Source: a beta proteobacterium MWH-UniP1 (GTDB taxonomy: Bacteria > Pseudomonadota > Gammaproteobacteria > Burkholderiales > Burkholderiaceae_A). Taken from it: a stretch of 64,000 nucleotides of DNA. The translations under genes and the position numbers were made by a program. This document shows, one piece after another, positions 53,431 to 63,916 of the stretch. The notes beneath the pieces are model-generated. The model made no database searches and had not been told where the DNA came from. It saw only the letters and a list, made by a program, of their open reading frames with translations. Position 1 is the first letter of the stretch; the number at the start of each line of letters is the position of its first letter. The stretch covers positions 1,117,401-1,181,400 of the forward strand of contig CP143625.1 of the NCBI GenBank assembly GCA_036362785.1, given 5' to 3'.

Positions 53431-55857
53431 TTAACTTCTCAGGCGAGCAGCAAAGTCAGATTGAAGAACCTTCAGAATTTCAGCCATCAGCGCATCGACC
53501 TCGGGGTCTTGCAGGGTGGCATCAGAGCTCTGGAGTATAAACCTGAAAGCCAGGCTTTTTTCCTTTTCAGACAAACCCTTACCCCGATATTCGTCAAAAC
53601 ACTTGATATTTGTTAGCCAAGACCCTTGTTTTAATTGGTTTTTTAGCTTTTGCAGGCGCATCATGATGGCCCCAGCGGGGGTGGCGGTGTCCACCACAAC
53701 CGCAAGATCACGGGTCACCGGCGGGAACTTGGAGACCTCGGATACGCGTGGCAGATCAAGGGCCAAAATGGGGGCCAATAAGAGCTCAAAGACCACCGGG
53801 GCACTTGGCAATTCCATCTCTTGGACCAGCCGGGGATGCAGCTCACCCAGCACACCGATCACATCCTGACCAAGCAGGACCTGGGCACTGCGCCCCGGGT
53901 GAAGTGCGATATGCGCGGTGTCAGACACCTGGGTCGACAGCCTCAACGGTGCGACCAACGCTTCCAAATCGGCTTTGACATCAAAGAAATCCACCAGGCG
54001 CGACGGCTGGCCCCACTGATCATCCGCGGCAGGGCCAAAGGCCAGACCCGCAAGCTTGAGTGGCTGATCAATCCCTTTTACGGTCCAGTCCCCTGCCCCA
54101 ATCGACGGCGCATCGTGAAAGCTTCGGCCAATTTCAAACAGGCGAACACGCGATTGCTTGCGGGCCACATTGGTGGCCAGACTATCCAACAGGCCAGGCA
54201 GCAGGCTGGTGCGCATCACCGACTGGTGCGAGGCCATTGGGTTTAACAGTGCCAGGGGCGCTTCACGACTGAAATCGGCGGCTGCCTTTTCAGAAATGAA
54301 GCTGTAGGTAATGGCCTCGAAATAATCTTGATCGACCAGACGGTCACGCAGTTGCATGGCCGAACGGCTGGCCTCTGCCGGGGCCGACATGACAATGGGT
54401 GCCACCGGTGGCCGAGCGGTGATGCGCTCAAAGCCATAGACCCGGGCCACTTCTTCGATCAGGTCCTCCTCAATCTCGATATCAAAACGAAAGCTAGGCG
54501 GCACCACCGTAAAGACTTCACTGCCCGCGGCGCCTGACATTTCAACGTTAAACCCAAGACGCTGGAAAATTGCCAGACACTCCGCTGCTACGATCTGAAG
54601 GCCAAGAATCTTGTTGCAGCGGGCAAGACGCATCTGCACCGGTGGGCGTGCTGGGACATTACCCTGTTGATCATCGAGTGGGCCCGCCTGACCACCACAA
54701 ATCGTTTGAATTAAATGGGTGATGTAATCCACATGATCGGTGGTGGTGGCCCAATCCACACCACGCTCAAAGCGGTGCCCCGCTTCGGTGGTGAAGTTGT
54801 ACTTGCGCGCACGGCCACGGATCGCATCAGGCCACCAGAAGGCCGCTTCGATATAAATGTTTTGCGTGTCAAGCGAGACCGATGTGCGCTCACCACCCAT
54901 GATGCCGGCCATAGCCTCTGGCCCATAGGCATCGGCAATCACCCCCACCGATGAATCAAGCGACACGGTCTGACCGTTTAACAACAGCAGAGATTCGCCT
55001 GCATTGGCCCAACGCACGGTGAGATCGCCTGAGACCTTATCCAAATCAAAGATGTGGCTTGGGCGGCCCAACTCCAGCATGACGTAGTTTGAAATATCTA
55101 CTAGCGCCGAGATTGAGCGCTGACCGGCCTGCTCCAAACGCTCACGCATCCAATCGGGTGTGGGCGCTTTGGCATTCACACCCTTCATCACTCGGCCACT
55201 GAATCGGCCACACAGATCAGGGGCCTGAATCTTTACCGCCAGCCGATCTGAAATGGAAGAAGCAATTTTTGGCCACGTGGTGGCGCACATGGCCACACCA
55301 GTCAGCGCAGCCACCTCTCGGGCCACGCCCGCAATGGATAAACAATCGGCACGGTTTGGTGTGAGTTTGAGGGTGAGCACCTGTGCATCAAGCGATAAGG
55401 CTTCACGCACATTTTTTCCAAGCTGGCTGCCAAGTGACTCCGGCAAGGCCATCAGGCCCTCGGCATCTTCGGCAATACCCAACTCTTTGGCAGAACACAG
55501 CATTCCCTGCGATTCCACACCGCGCATCTTGGCCCGCTTGATCTTAAAGCCACCAGGAAGCACGGCCCCTTCGGTGGCGCAGGCCACCACCATATTGGGC
55601 ACCACATTGGGCGCACCACAGACAATCTGCAAAGGCTCACCGCCTGCGCCAGTATCCACACGGCAGACACGCAGCCGATCGGCATCAGGGTGTTTTTCGG
55701 TGGACAACACTCGGGCCACGACCACACCAGAAAACTCTGGCGCCAAGGCTTCCACTTCTTCAACTTCCAGGCCTGCCATGGTGAGCGTGTCAGCCAGGGC
55801 CTGTGTGGCCATGGGCGGATTCACCATACTGCGAAGCCAATTCTCGGGGACTCTCAT
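53431..55857 (-). CDS. pheT: Phenylalanine-tRNA ligase beta subunit
   Basis: 808 residues. Domain order: tRNA-binding OB fold (about 40-150), B3/B4 editing domain, B5 domain, catalytic-like core and C-terminal anticodon-binding FDX-ACB domain (about 715-808). It contains one copy of the palindrome GGTGTCAGACACC (53917-53929), the same 13-mer as in the 22.7-kb array. It starts 12 bp after pheS. Confidence 0.96.
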   Translation of the reverse strand: MRVPENWLRSMVNPPMATQALADTLTMAGLEVEEVEALAPEFSGVVVARVLSTEKHPDADRLRVCRVDTGAGGEPLQIVCGAPNVVPNMVVACATEGAVLPGGFKIKRAKMRGVESQGMLCSAKELGIAEDAEGLMALPESLGSQLGKNVREALSLDAQVLTLKLTPNRADCLSIAGVAREVAALTGVAMCATTWPKIASSISDRLAVKIQAPDLCGRFSGRVMKGVNAKAPTPDWMRERLEQAGQRSISALVDISNYVMLELGRPSHIFDLDKVSGDLTVRWANAGESLLLLNGQTVSLDSSVGVIADAYGPEAMAGIMGGERTSVSLDTQNIYIEAAFWWPDAIRGRARKYNFTTEAGHRFERGVDWATTTDHVDYITHLIQTICGGQAGPLDDQQGNVPARPPVQMRLARCNKILGLQIVAAECLAIFQRLGFNVEMSGAAGSEVFTVVPPSFRFDIEIEEDLIEEVARVYGFERITARPPVAPIVMSAPAEASRSAMQLRDRLVDQDYFEAITYSFISEKAAADFSREAPLALLNPMASHQSVMRTSLLPGLLDSLATNVARKQSRVRLFEIGRSFHDAPSIGAGDWTVKGIDQPLKLAGLAFGPAADDQWGQPSRLVDFFDVKADLEALVAPLRLSTQVSDTAHIALHPGRSAQVLLGQDVIGVLGELHPRLVQEMELPSAPVVFELLLAPILALDLPRVSEVSKFPPVTRDLAVVVDTATPAGAIMMRLQKLKNQLKQGSWLTNIKCFDEYRGKGLSEKEKSLAFRFILQSSDATLQDPEVDALMAEILKVLQSDFAARLRS

Positions 55858-55869
55858 GGAATCAAGCGC

Positions 55870-56886
55870 CTATACAAACTGCTTTAGAAAACGAAGATCG
55901 TTTTCATAGAAAAGTCGAAGATCACCAATGCCATAGCGCAGCATGGTCATGCGCTCTAAGCCGCTACCAAAGGCAAAACCAATATATTTTTCAGGATCAA
56001 GCCCAAAGTTTTGAATCACCTTTGGGTGGACCTGACCCGAACCCGAGATTTCAAGCCAACGGCCCTTGAGCGGCCCCGACTCAAACTTCATATCAATTTC
56101 GGCAGAAGGCTCGGTGAACGGAAAAAACGATGGGCGAAACCGCACCTGCAGATCTTCGGTTTCAAAAAACTGCTGTAAGAAATTCGTGTACACGCCCTTC
56201 AGGTCAGAAAACGATACGTCTTGCGCAATCCACAGACCCTCAACCTGATGGAACATGGGCGAATGGGTGGCGTCACTGTCCACACGGTACGTGCGGCCAG
56301 GCGCAATCACCTTAATCGGCGGCTTGTGCGTTTTGGCGTAGCGCACCTGCATGGGGCTGGTGTGGGTGCGCAAGAGCAGCGGCAGACCGTGCTCGTCTTG
56401 CTTCTGGAGATAGAACGTGTCCTGCATAGAACGCGCAGGATGGTTTTCGGGATTGTTCAGCGACGTGAAGTTCATCCAGTCGGTTTCAATCTCAGGGCCA
56501 TCGGCCACATCAAAACCAATGGATCGGAAGATTTCTTCTACACGGCGCCAGGAGCGAATCACGGGGTGAATGGCCCCCACGCCACGACCACGGCCAGGAA
56601 GCGATACATCAATGGATTCCGCCGCAAGACGCTGGGCAAGCTCGGCATCGGCAATGGCCTGACGGCGCTGTTGCAGCAGGCCTTCTATTTGATTTTTGGC
56701 GGCATTGATCTGCGCGCCAAGGGTTTTTTTGGTGTCAGGATCAGCCTGACCGAGTGCTTTGAGGCTCTCGGTCAGTTGACCATTTTTCCCAAGGAATCGC
56801 GCCTTGGCGTTTTCCAGGGCGGCTGAATCAGCCGCCTGGGCAAACGCTTCTTCGGCTTCGCGAACGAGCCGAACCAAATCTGTCAT
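55870..56886 (-). CDS. pheS: Phenylalanine-tRNA ligase alpha subunit
   Basis: 338 residues. An N-terminal coiled coil precedes the class II core, with motif 2 FHQVEGLWI and motif 3 [14 protein letters not shown]. It forms the (alpha-beta)2 synthetase with PheT. Confidence 0.96.
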   Translation of the reverse strand: MTDLVRLVREAEEAFAQAADSAALENAKARFLGKNGQLTESLKALGQADPDTKKTLGAQINAAKNQIEGLLQQRRQAIADAELAQRLAAESIDVSLPGRGRGVGAIHPVIRSWRRVEEIFRSIGFDVADGPEIETDWMNFTSLNNPENHPARSMQDTFYLQKQDEHGLPLLLRTHTSPMQVRYAKTHKPPIKVIAPGRTYRVDSDATHSPMFHQVEGLWIAQDVSFSDLKGVYTNFLQQFFETEDLQVRFRPSFFPFTEPSAEIDMKFESGPLKGRWLEISGSGQVHPKVIQNFGLDPEKYIGFAFGSGLERMTMLRYGIGDLRLFYENDLRFLKQFV

Positions 56887-56916
56887 GAACTACTCCGCTA
56901 GGTGCGGGACCCGGTC

Positions 56917-57276
56917 TTACTGACCGAGTGCCGATTTGACAGTGGCAACGATTGCGGCAAATGCAAGCTTGTCCATCACGGCCAAGTCGGCCAAGACCTT
57001 GCGGTCAAGATCGATGTTGGCTTTTTTCAGGCCTGCAATGAACCGGCTGTAATTGATGTCGTGTGAACGGCATGCTGCATTGATACGCGTGATCCACAAG
57101 GCACGGAAGACGCGCTTGCGATTACGACGGTCACGATAGGCATACTGGCCAGCACGCATCACTGCCTGCTTGGCCACACGGAATACGTTGTTGCGGCGAC
57201 CACGGAAGCCTTTGGCCAGGGCCAAAATCTTCTTGTGACGGGCTCTTGCGGTTACTCCACGTTTTACGCGAGGCAT
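56917..57276 (-). CDS. rplT: Ribosomal protein L20
   Basis: 119 residues, strongly basic N-terminus ([20 protein letters not shown]), family-typical [10 protein letters not shown]-like segment ([17 protein letters not shown]). L20 starts 50S assembly and in many bacteria represses the infC-rpmI-rplT mRNA. Confidence 0.97.
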   Translation of the reverse strand: MPRVKRGVTARARHKKILALAKGFRGRRNNVFRVAKQAVMRAGQYAYRDRRNRKRVFRALWITRINAACRSHDINYSRFIAGLKKANIDLDRKVLADLAVMDKLAFAAIVATVKSALGQ

Positions 57277-57289
57277 ATTTCAGTCCCCC

Positions 57290-57487
57290 TTATGCGTAAG
57301 GCATCATGTCGCGAACGTGTTGAACGTCCGAGGCATGTACCGTGAGTGTGCCGCGCAGCTGACGCTTGTTCTTGGTCGTGCGCTTGGTCAGGATGTGGCG
57401 CTTGGTTGCATGAGCGCGTTTGATCGACCCACTACCGCGGGCCTGAAAGCGCTTTGCAGCAGCCTTCTTGGTCTTCATTTTGGGCAT
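57290..57487 (-). CDS. rpmI: Ribosomal protein L35
   Basis: 65 residues ([14 protein letters not shown]...[18 protein letters not shown]), the normal length and sequence for L35. It starts 156 bp after infC and 13 bp before rplT. Confidence 0.97.
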   Translation of the reverse strand: MPKMKTKKAAAKRFQARGSGSIKRAHATKRHILTKRTTKNKRQLRGTLTVHASDVQHVRDMMPYA

Positions 57488-57643
57488 GATTGCTCCGATT
57501 TAAACACTTGCTCAGGTGGTTGGCCTTGGTGACCAACACTTTGACTACCCGGCGAAGCTTTTTCTAACAACTTCAACTGCTGGGTACGACTTAATACAAC
57601 AACTTCAAACTTTGGTGCGCCGCTTGTTACGGCTGCAGCACTC
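57488..57643 (-). other. infC-rpmI intergenic leader
   Basis: 156 bp without an obvious coding frame. It holds two near-identical stretches (TTTGAAGTTGTT and GTTGAAGTTGTT, 32 bp apart) and several short complementary segments. In other bacteria L20 binds a structure in this part of the transcript; whether it does so here cannot be told by eye. Confidence 0.3.
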
Positions 57644-58165
57644 TTACTTCTTTTTCTTCGGCGAGATAACCATCACCATCTGCCGACCCTCGAGCTTGGG
57701 CATCTGTTCGACCTGGGCCATTTCTTCCACATCGGCCTTGATCCGCTCTAACTGCCGCACACCATATTCCTGGTGGGCCATTTCACGGCCCCGAAAGCGC
57801 AGCGTCACTTTGACTTTGTCGCCCTCTTCCAGAAAACGGGTCAAGTTACGCAACTTAACCTGGTAATCATTTTCATCAGTGCCAGGCCGGAATTTCACTT
57901 CCTTTACCTGAATCACTTTCTGCTTTAACCGCGCATCATGGGCACGCTTTTGTTCCTGGTACTTGAACTTGCCGTAATCCATCAGCTTGCAGACTGGTGG
58001 GTCGGCCTGGGGAGCAATCTCCACCAGATCTACTTCGGCTTGCTCGGCCATTTCAATGGCCTGACTAACGCGAACAATTCCCAGGGCTTCGTTATCCACG
58101 CCAACCAAACGAATTTCAGGCGCGGTGATTTCCCCATTAATGCGATGCGAACGATCTGTAGCGAT
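57644..58165 (-). CDS. infC: Translation initiation factor IF-3
   Basis: 173 residues if translation starts at an ATC (58163-58165), which gives the family N-terminus (M)[24 protein letters not shown] lies 7 bases upstream. There is no in-frame ATG before the conserved region; a TTG at 58108 would remove 19 conserved residues. Rare start codons are a known feature of infC, used for autoregulation by IF-3. The two IF-3 domains follow ([27 protein letters not shown] at the end). Confidence 0.93.
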   Translation of the reverse strand: MATDRSHRINGEITAPEIRLVGVDNEALGIVRVSQAIEMAEQAEVDLVEIAPQADPPVCKLMDYGKFKYQEQKRAHDARLKQKVIQVKEVKFRPGTDENDYQVKLRNLTRFLEEGDKVKVTLRFRGREMAHQEYGVRQLERIKADVEEMAQVEQMPKLEGRQMVMVISPKKKK

Positions 58166-58205
58166 ATTCTTTTCCTTTATAAAACCTTAAAAAATTCGGA
58201 CGCCC

Positions 58206-60113
58206 TTACTGGCGTGATCGAACCTCTTGTTCGAGTCGACCGCCAAAGGCGTCCGTTGCCATTGCGCCCAGGTCAACACCACCCCTGGCCCGCACTGTTA
58301 CCTGCCCCGATGCCTTTTCCTTATCGCCAACGACCAGGATGTAAGGCACCTTTTGCAGGCTTAACTCTCTGATTTTAAGGGAGATTTTCTCGCTTCGCAA
58401 ATCTGATTCAACCCGGAAGCCCTGATTTTGCAGGCTTTTCGCGACACTTTCGGCGTAATCGGCCTGTGCGTCGGTGATCGAGGCCACCACCGCCTGGACT
58501 GGCGCCAGCCAGACGGGCATGGCGCCGGCATGGTTTTCAATCAAAATGCCGATAAAACGCTCTAGCGAGCCCACAATCGCCCGGTGCAGCATGACCGGGG
58601 CCTTGCGGGTGTTGTCGGCATCGACATATTCCGCCCCCAGCCGCACAGGCATGTTGAAATCGACCTGGATGGTGCCGCACTGCCAGATCCGGCCCAGGGA
58701 GTCTTTCAGGGAATATTCAATCTTGGGGCCATAAAAGGCGCCCTCACCTTTGAGCTCTTCCCACTGCACGCCCACGTTATCCAAGGCCCTGGCCAGGGCC
58801 TGCTCGGCCTTGTCCCAGCTTTCATCCGAGCCCACCCGGTTGGCAGGGCGAGTCGAGAGCCGATAAATCACATTGTCAAAGCCGAAATCTTTGTAAACCG
58901 CCAAGAGCTTGCGGGTAAAGGCATCCACTTCCGACTGAACCTGGTCTTCAGTACAGAAAATGTGGCCGTCGTCTTGGGTAAAACCGCGAACCCGCAGCAG
59001 GCCATGCAGGCTGCCGGAAGATTCATTGCGGTGGCAAGAGCCAAACTCGCCATAGCGCAGTGGCAGATCACGATAGCTACGCAGCCCCGAGTTAAAAACC
59101 TGGACATGGCCCGGGCAGTTCATGGGTTTCACGGCGTAGTCCCGGTTTTCCGAGGCCGTGGTGAACATGTTGTCTTTGTAGTGCTCCCAGTGTCCCGAAG
59201 CCTCCCAAAGGGAGCGGTCCAGAATCATGGGGCACTTCACCTCTTGGTAGCCGGACTCGACATAGACTCGGCGCAAGTATTGCTCGACTTGCTGCCAAAT
59301 CGACCAGCCCTTGGGGTGCCAAAACACCATGCCAGGCGCGTTGTCTTGCATGTGAAAAAGATCGAGTGCCTTGCCCAGTTTGCGGTGGTCCCGCTTTTCG
59401 GCTTCTTCCAACTGATGCAGATACGCGTCTAACTCATCTTTTTTCGCAAAAGCGGTGCCATAGACCCGCTGCAGCATTTCGTTGCGGTGATCCCCACGCC
59501 AATAGGCGCCGGCCACTTTCATGAGCTTGAAGACCTTGAGCTTGCCGGTGGATGGCACATGGGGGCCACGGCACAAATCGACAAAGCCACCCTCGCGGTA
59601 AAGCGAGATTTCTTGGTCTTGCGGAATCGAGGAGATGATCTCGGCCTTGTACTTTTCGCCCATCTCTAAAAAGAGCTTGATGGCGTCGTCACGCTTCCAG
59701 ACCTCACGCACCACCGGCTCATCTTTGGCGGCCAATTCGCGCATGCGCGCCTCAATCGCTTCGAGGTCTTCGGGCGTGAGTGGCCGTGAGTAAGAGAAGT
59801 CGTAGTAAAAGCCGTTATCAATCACCGGGCCAATCGTGACCTGTAGGCCGGGGAACAATTGCTGCGCAGCATACGCCAACAGGTGGGCCGTGGAGTGCCG
59901 AATGATTTCCAGGCCCTCGGGGTCTTTGTCGGTCACAATCGCCAGCTTGGCGTCTTGGGTGATGGTGAAACTGGTGTCGACCAAGTCTCCGTTGACCTTG
60001 CCTGCGATGGCTGCCTTGGCAAGACCAGCACCGATGCTGGCGGCAACTTCAGCAACTTTGACCGGCTGTGGAAACGATTTCACCGCACCGTCGGGTAACG
60101 TGACATTGACCAT
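58206..60113 (-). CDS. thrS: Threonine-tRNA ligase
   Basis: 635 residues. N-terminal TGS domain, an editing domain with [10 protein letters not shown] and the later zinc-type CRGPHVPS, then a class II core with [10 protein letters not shown] and [12 protein letters not shown], and a C-terminal anticodon domain. The ATG at 60113 (MVNVTLPDG) lies only 23 bases after tRNA-Val and has no clear ribosome site; the open frame continues through the tRNA to 60176 but that part is not protein-like. Confidence 0.95.
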   Translation of the reverse strand: MVNVTLPDGAVKSFPQPVKVAEVAASIGAGLAKAAIAGKVNGDLVDTSFTITQDAKLAIVTDKDPEGLEIIRHSTAHLLAYAAQQLFPGLQVTIGPVIDNGFYYDFSYSRPLTPEDLEAIEARMRELAAKDEPVVREVWKRDDAIKLFLEMGEKYKAEIISSIPQDQEISLYREGGFVDLCRGPHVPSTGKLKVFKLMKVAGAYWRGDHRNEMLQRVYGTAFAKKDELDAYLHQLEEAEKRDHRKLGKALDLFHMQDNAPGMVFWHPKGWSIWQQVEQYLRRVYVESGYQEVKCPMILDRSLWEASGHWEHYKDNMFTTASENRDYAVKPMNCPGHVQVFNSGLRSYRDLPLRYGEFGSCHRNESSGSLHGLLRVRGFTQDDGHIFCTEDQVQSEVDAFTRKLLAVYKDFGFDNVIYRLSTRPANRVGSDESWDKAEQALARALDNVGVQWEELKGEGAFYGPKIEYSLKDSLGRIWQCGTIQVDFNMPVRLGAEYVDADNTRKAPVMLHRAIVGSLERFIGILIENHAGAMPVWLAPVQAVVASITDAQADYAESVAKSLQNQGFRVESDLRSEKISLKIRELSLQKVPYILVVGDKEKASGQVTVRARGGVDLGAMATDAFGGRLEQEVRSRQ

Positions 60114-60136
60114 GTTGACTCGGAAGAGAATTTGGT

Positions 60137-60213
60137 TGGTAGGCGCGATTGGACTCGAACCAACGACCCCCACCATGTCAAGGTGGTGCTCTAACCAGCT
60201 GAGCTACGCGCCT
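60137..60213 (-). tRNA. tRNA-Val (anticodon GAC)
   Basis: 77 nt with encoded CCA. Acceptor stem AGGCGCG/CGCGCCT, D arm GCTCAGCTGGTTAGAGC, anticodon loop TTGACAT, T arm GGTTCGAGTCC. Its first 10 bases are also the end of ppx. Confidence 0.96.
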
Positions 60214-61751
60214 GCCGAAGACTGACGAAGCACGGCTGCGTCGTCTTGAACAGCCCTTAAGTATAGATCAATTCCAAGTTTCGACCATTCATTGACCTCT
60301 TGCTGCAGGGCATATTCGGTCAGGGGATGGTCGGCAAGCCATTGGGCGCTGATGCCAAGCTTGTAGCCCTTGCCGGAAGCGGCCAGGTGTATGGCCGGCA
60401 ATACCACGTCCTGCCGGCGCCGATACATGAGCGCTGCCAAACGAAAACACAAGAGCGCGGCCCACTGGACGGGCCGCTCAAAATGCTCAGAGACCTTGCT
60501 TAACTTGCCCTGCAGGCCAAGCACCAAGGCAGCCAGTGCCTGCTGCTCTTGGCGTGAAAAGCCAGGCATATCGGCATAGGCCAGGATATAAGCCGAGTGT
60601 TTATGAAAACTGTTGTGCGAAATCGAGTGGCCAATCTCGTGCAGGCAGGCTGCCCAGATCAGCTGCTGCTGCACCTCGGCGCGCTCTTCATCAGCACCAA
60701 GGGCCAGGTCGTTCCATAGATCCAAAGCAAGATCGCCAATGCGTTTGGCCTGGGCCACATCCACGCCATAGCGGCGCATCACCTGCTCCACACTAATGCG
60801 CCGCATGTCTTCGGACTGGGTCCGGCCCACCAAGTCATAGAGCACGCCAAGACGAAGCGCGCCCTCGCCGTATTTCATTTCTTTGATATCTAACTCATCA
60901 AAGATGGCCGACATAATGGCCACCCCGCCGGCAAATACCGGCACACGGTCCTGCTTTAACCCAATTAAGCCCGAGTCCTCGGCGCGGCCGGCACGAATTA
61001 ATTGATTGCGTAACTTTTCCAGGCCTGCGGCTGTAATCGTCGAGCCACCATAGCTGTTATTCACAATGGCCTCTAAGATGGCCTTGGCCGTGCCGCTTGA
61101 GCCCACCGCCTCTTCCCAGCCTTGGGCCAGAAACGATTCGCGAATCACCTGCACCTCTTCGCGGGCAGCCAACACGGCGGCCTTCATCGCGCCACGGGTA
61201 ATCTCACCCCCCGGGAAAAATTCGCGGCTAAACCGAACACAGCCCACATAAACGCTTTCCATTAACTTCGGTTCGTAATTGGTGCCGATAATGAATTCGG
61301 TGGAGCCGCCACCAATATCAATCACCAATCGGCGCCGCCCATCCCGCGGCAGGCTATGGGAGACCCCCGTGTAGATCAGTCGGGCCTCTTCCTGGCCGGC
61401 AATGACTTCAATGGGAAAGCCAAGGGCAGCTTCCGCAGTACGAAGAAAGTCTTGGCCATTTTTGGCCACGCGCAGCGTGTTGGTCGCCACGGCCCGAACA
61501 CGGTCGGGGGAAAAAGAGCGCAGCCGCTCACCAAAACGCTGCAAGACCAAAATGGCCCGGGTCTGCGAGGCCGCATCCAGGCGTTTGTCTGGCCCAAGAC
61601 CGGCCGCCAGGCGGACCACCTCTTTCAAGCTATCCAGGGGGTAAATCTGATGGCCCAAGGAAGATTCCACCACCCGGCCAATCAACAAATGAAAACTGTT
61701 GGACCCCAGGTCCACTGCAGCCACAAGCTTTAAAGGATTCGACATCGGCAT
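60204..61751 (-). CDS. ppx: Exopolyphosphatase / guanosine pentaphosphate phosphohydrolase family
   Basis: 515 residues. It removes terminal phosphate from polyphosphate. ASKHA-fold motifs: VDLGSNSFHLLIGRV near the N-terminus and VIDIGGGSTEFIIG. A C-terminal HD-like helical domain (HEIGHSISHNSFHKHSAY) follows. An alternative ATG lies 2 codons in. The last codons and the TAG stop lie in the 5' end of tRNA-Val. It is divergent from ppk. Confidence 0.94.
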   Translation of the reverse strand: MPMSNPLKLVAAVDLGSNSFHLLIGRVVESSLGHQIYPLDSLKEVVRLAAGLGPDKRLDAASQTRAILVLQRFGERLRSFSPDRVRAVATNTLRVAKNGQDFLRTAEAALGFPIEVIAGQEEARLIYTGVSHSLPRDGRRRLVIDIGGGSTEFIIGTNYEPKLMESVYVGCVRFSREFFPGGEITRGAMKAAVLAAREEVQVIRESFLAQGWEEAVGSSGTAKAILEAIVNNSYGGSTITAAGLEKLRNQLIRAGRAEDSGLIGLKQDRVPVFAGGVAIMSAIFDELDIKEMKYGEGALRLGVLYDLVGRTQSEDMRRISVEQVMRRYGVDVAQAKRIGDLALDLWNDLALGADEERAEVQQQLIWAACLHEIGHSISHNSFHKHSAYILAYADMPGFSRQEQQALAALVLGLQGKLSKVSEHFERPVQWAALLCFRLAALMYRRRQDVVLPAIHLAASGKGYKLGISAQWLADHPLTEYALQQEVNEWSKLGIDLYLRAVQDDAAVLRQSSAGA

Positions 61752-61810
61752 AACCCGCTTATTGTCGCTCAGTTTTTGTGGCGCTGTAGGGGTTGGTCAG
61801 CATTTTCTGA

Positions 61811-61828
61811 CTGTCACGGAACCGTCAT
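61811..61828 (+). promoter_or_regulatory. Putative Pho box upstream of ppk
   Basis: CTGTCACGGAACCGTCAT matches the 7-4-7 PhoB box (CTGTCAT-N4-CTGTCAY) at 6 of 7 and 6 of 7 positions, 25 bp before the ppk ATG. It would put ppk under phosphate-starvation control; a weak -10 (ACACTA) follows 11 bp later. Confidence 0.55.
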
Positions 61829-61852
61829 AGTTGGCCGACACACTAAAACCCC

Positions 61853-63916
61853 ATGACATTCCCCATTCCTGTGACCCACGAGCGATTTTTAAACCGCGAG
61901 CTCAGCCTGCTGGCCTTTAACGAACGGGTGCTGGCCATGTCAGAAGACCCCAGCGTGCCGGCGCTTGAAAAGCTGAAGTACATCTGCATTGTGTCGAGCA
62001 ATCTCGACGAACTCTTTGAGATTCGGGTTGCCGGCCTAAAGGCCCAGATGCGCAGCAACCCCGATCAGATCCACGACGACGGTTACTCGGCGGCCACCAC
62101 CTATCGTGCGGTCTGCGAGCGCGCCCATGCCTTGGTCGAGCGGCAGTATCGAATTTTGAACAACCAAATTCTGCCGCTGCTGGAACAGTACGGCATTCAT
62201 TTTCATTTCGCGGCTGATCTTGATGACGCGCAGCGCCAGCGGGCCCACAAATACTTCACACAAGAAGTTCTGCCGGTGCTCACGCCAATTGGCTTATCGC
62301 CCACCCACCCCTTTCCGCGCGTACTCAATAAGAGCTTGAATTTCATTGTCGAGCTTGATGGCCAGGATTCCTACGGCCGTGAAAGCGGTGTGGCCGTGGT
62401 GCAAGCACCGCGCGCCCTGCCCCGGCTGGTGGCCATGCCGAAAAAAATATCGGGCTACCCCTATGGTTTCATCATGCTGTCGTCGTTCATGCAGGGGTTT
62501 GTGGAAGAGCTCTTCCCCGGCATGACGGTAAAAGGTGTGTACCAATTTCGTGTCACCCGAAATAGCGATCTGTATGTTGACGATGAAGAAGTGACCGATC
62601 TGCGCGAAGCACTGCAGGGCGAACTCTCTCAACGCCAATTTGGCGATGCCGTGCGGCTCGAAGTGTCTGAGGGGATTTCCACACCCATGTTACAGCTGCT
62701 TCGCGATGAGTTTGGCCTTAACGAATCGGACTGCTACCGAGTGCATGGGCCAGTGAATCTGGTGCGGCTGATGCAGCTGCCCGACTTGGTGGACCAGCCG
62801 AATCTGAAGTTTCCAGGCTTTACGCCCCGTTATCCCGCAGCCTTTGAAGGCAAAAATTTCTTTGAAGTCATTCGCAAGCAAGACGTACTCGTGCACCACC
62901 CGTATGAGTCGTTTGCTTCAGTCTCTGACTTTATTCGGGCCGCGGCGCAAGACCCACAAGTGGTGGCCATTAAACAGACCATCTACCGCACGGGACAGAC
63001 ATCGGAATTAATGGAGTCTTTGCTTACCGCCACACGTGCCGGCAAAGAAGTCACGGTGGTGGTGGAACTGATGGCGCGATTCGATGAAGAAACCAATATC
63101 AACTGGGCATCGCGGCTAGAAGATGCTGGTGCCCACGTGGTCTTTGGTGTGGTGGGCAATAAAACCCACGCCAAGATGTGTCTGGTAGTGCGCCGTGAAA
63201 GCGGTGGCATGACCCGGTATGTGCATCTGGGCACTGGTAACTACCACCCGCGCACCGCAAAGCTTTACACCGATTTTGGATTGTTCACATCCCACACCGA
63301 CATTTGCAAAGACGTGCACGAAGTCTTTCAGCAGCTCACCGGCCTGGGCCATGCGAAATCACTGCGCATGCTCTGGCAGTCGCCCTTTACGCTGCACGAG
63401 CGATCGATACAGGCAATACAAAAAGAAGCGGCGCACGCCAAAGCTGGCCGGCCGGCACGCATCATCGCCAAAATGAACTCGCTGGTTGAGCGGGAAGTGA
63501 TTGATGCGCTTTACAAAGCAAGCCAAGCCGGCGTGAAGATCGATCTGATCGTGCGTGGTGTGTGTGTGCTGCGGCCCAAAGTACCCGGGCTATCGGACAA
63601 CATCACGGTGCGCTCCACCGTGGGCCGCTTTTTGGAACACAGCCGAATCTTTTATTTCAGAAACGATGGCAAAGACGATGTCTATTGTTCTTCTGCCGAC
63701 TGGATGGACCGAAACTTTTTCCGCCGTGTGGAGTTGGCGTTTCCAATTTTGGATAAAAAACTCAAACAGCGTGTGATCCGCGAGGGCTTGATGGTGCATC
63801 TTCGTGACAACGCACTGGCCTGGACCATGAAGCCCGATGGTACTTACACGATTAAGCGTGTGACCGGGGAAAAGCGCCGTGCATCACAAGAGGTCTTATT
63901 GGGGCTTGCCCCGTAA
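61853..63916 (+). CDS. ppk1: Polyphosphate kinase 1
   Basis: 687 residues. It makes polyphosphate from ATP. N-terminal FLNRELSLLAFNERVL and SSNLDELFEIRVAG, the autophosphorylated His in NKTHAKMCLVVRR, TGNYHPRTAKLYTDFG, and the second catalytic His in FLEHSRIFYF are all present. Its last 21 bp overlap a convergent partial gene. Confidence 0.97.
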   Translation: MTFPIPVTHERFLNRELSLLAFNERVLAMSEDPSVPALEKLKYICIVSSNLDELFEIRVAGLKAQMRSNPDQIHDDGYSAATTYRAVCERAHALVERQYRILNNQILPLLEQYGIHFHFAADLDDAQRQRAHKYFTQEVLPVLTPIGLSPTHPFPRVLNKSLNFIVELDGQDSYGRESGVAVVQAPRALPRLVAMPKKISGYPYGFIMLSSFMQGFVEELFPGMTVKGVYQFRVTRNSDLYVDDEEVTDLREALQGELSQRQFGDAVRLEVSEGISTPMLQLLRDEFGLNESDCYRVHGPVNLVRLMQLPDLVDQPNLKFPGFTPRYPAAFEGKNFFEVIRKQDVLVHHPYESFASVSDFIRAAAQDPQVVAIKQTIYRTGQTSELMESLLTATRAGKEVTVVVELMARFDEETNINWASRLEDAGAHVVFGVVGNKTHAKMCLVVRRESGGMTRYVHLGTGNYHPRTAKLYTDFGLFTSHTDICKDVHEVFQQLTGLGHAKSLRMLWQSPFTLHERSIQAIQKEAAHAKAGRPARIIAKMNSLVEREVIDALYKASQAGVKIDLIVRGVCVLRPKVPGLSDNITVRSTVGRFLEHSRIFYFRNDGKDDVYCSSADWMDRNFFRRVELAFPILDKKLKQRVIREGLMVHLRDNALAWTMKPDGTYTIKRVTGEKRRASQEVLLGLAP

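Noticed and set aside
57290-57532. Plus-strand frame opposite rpmI
   Set aside because: It is antisense to L35 and has no supporting signal.
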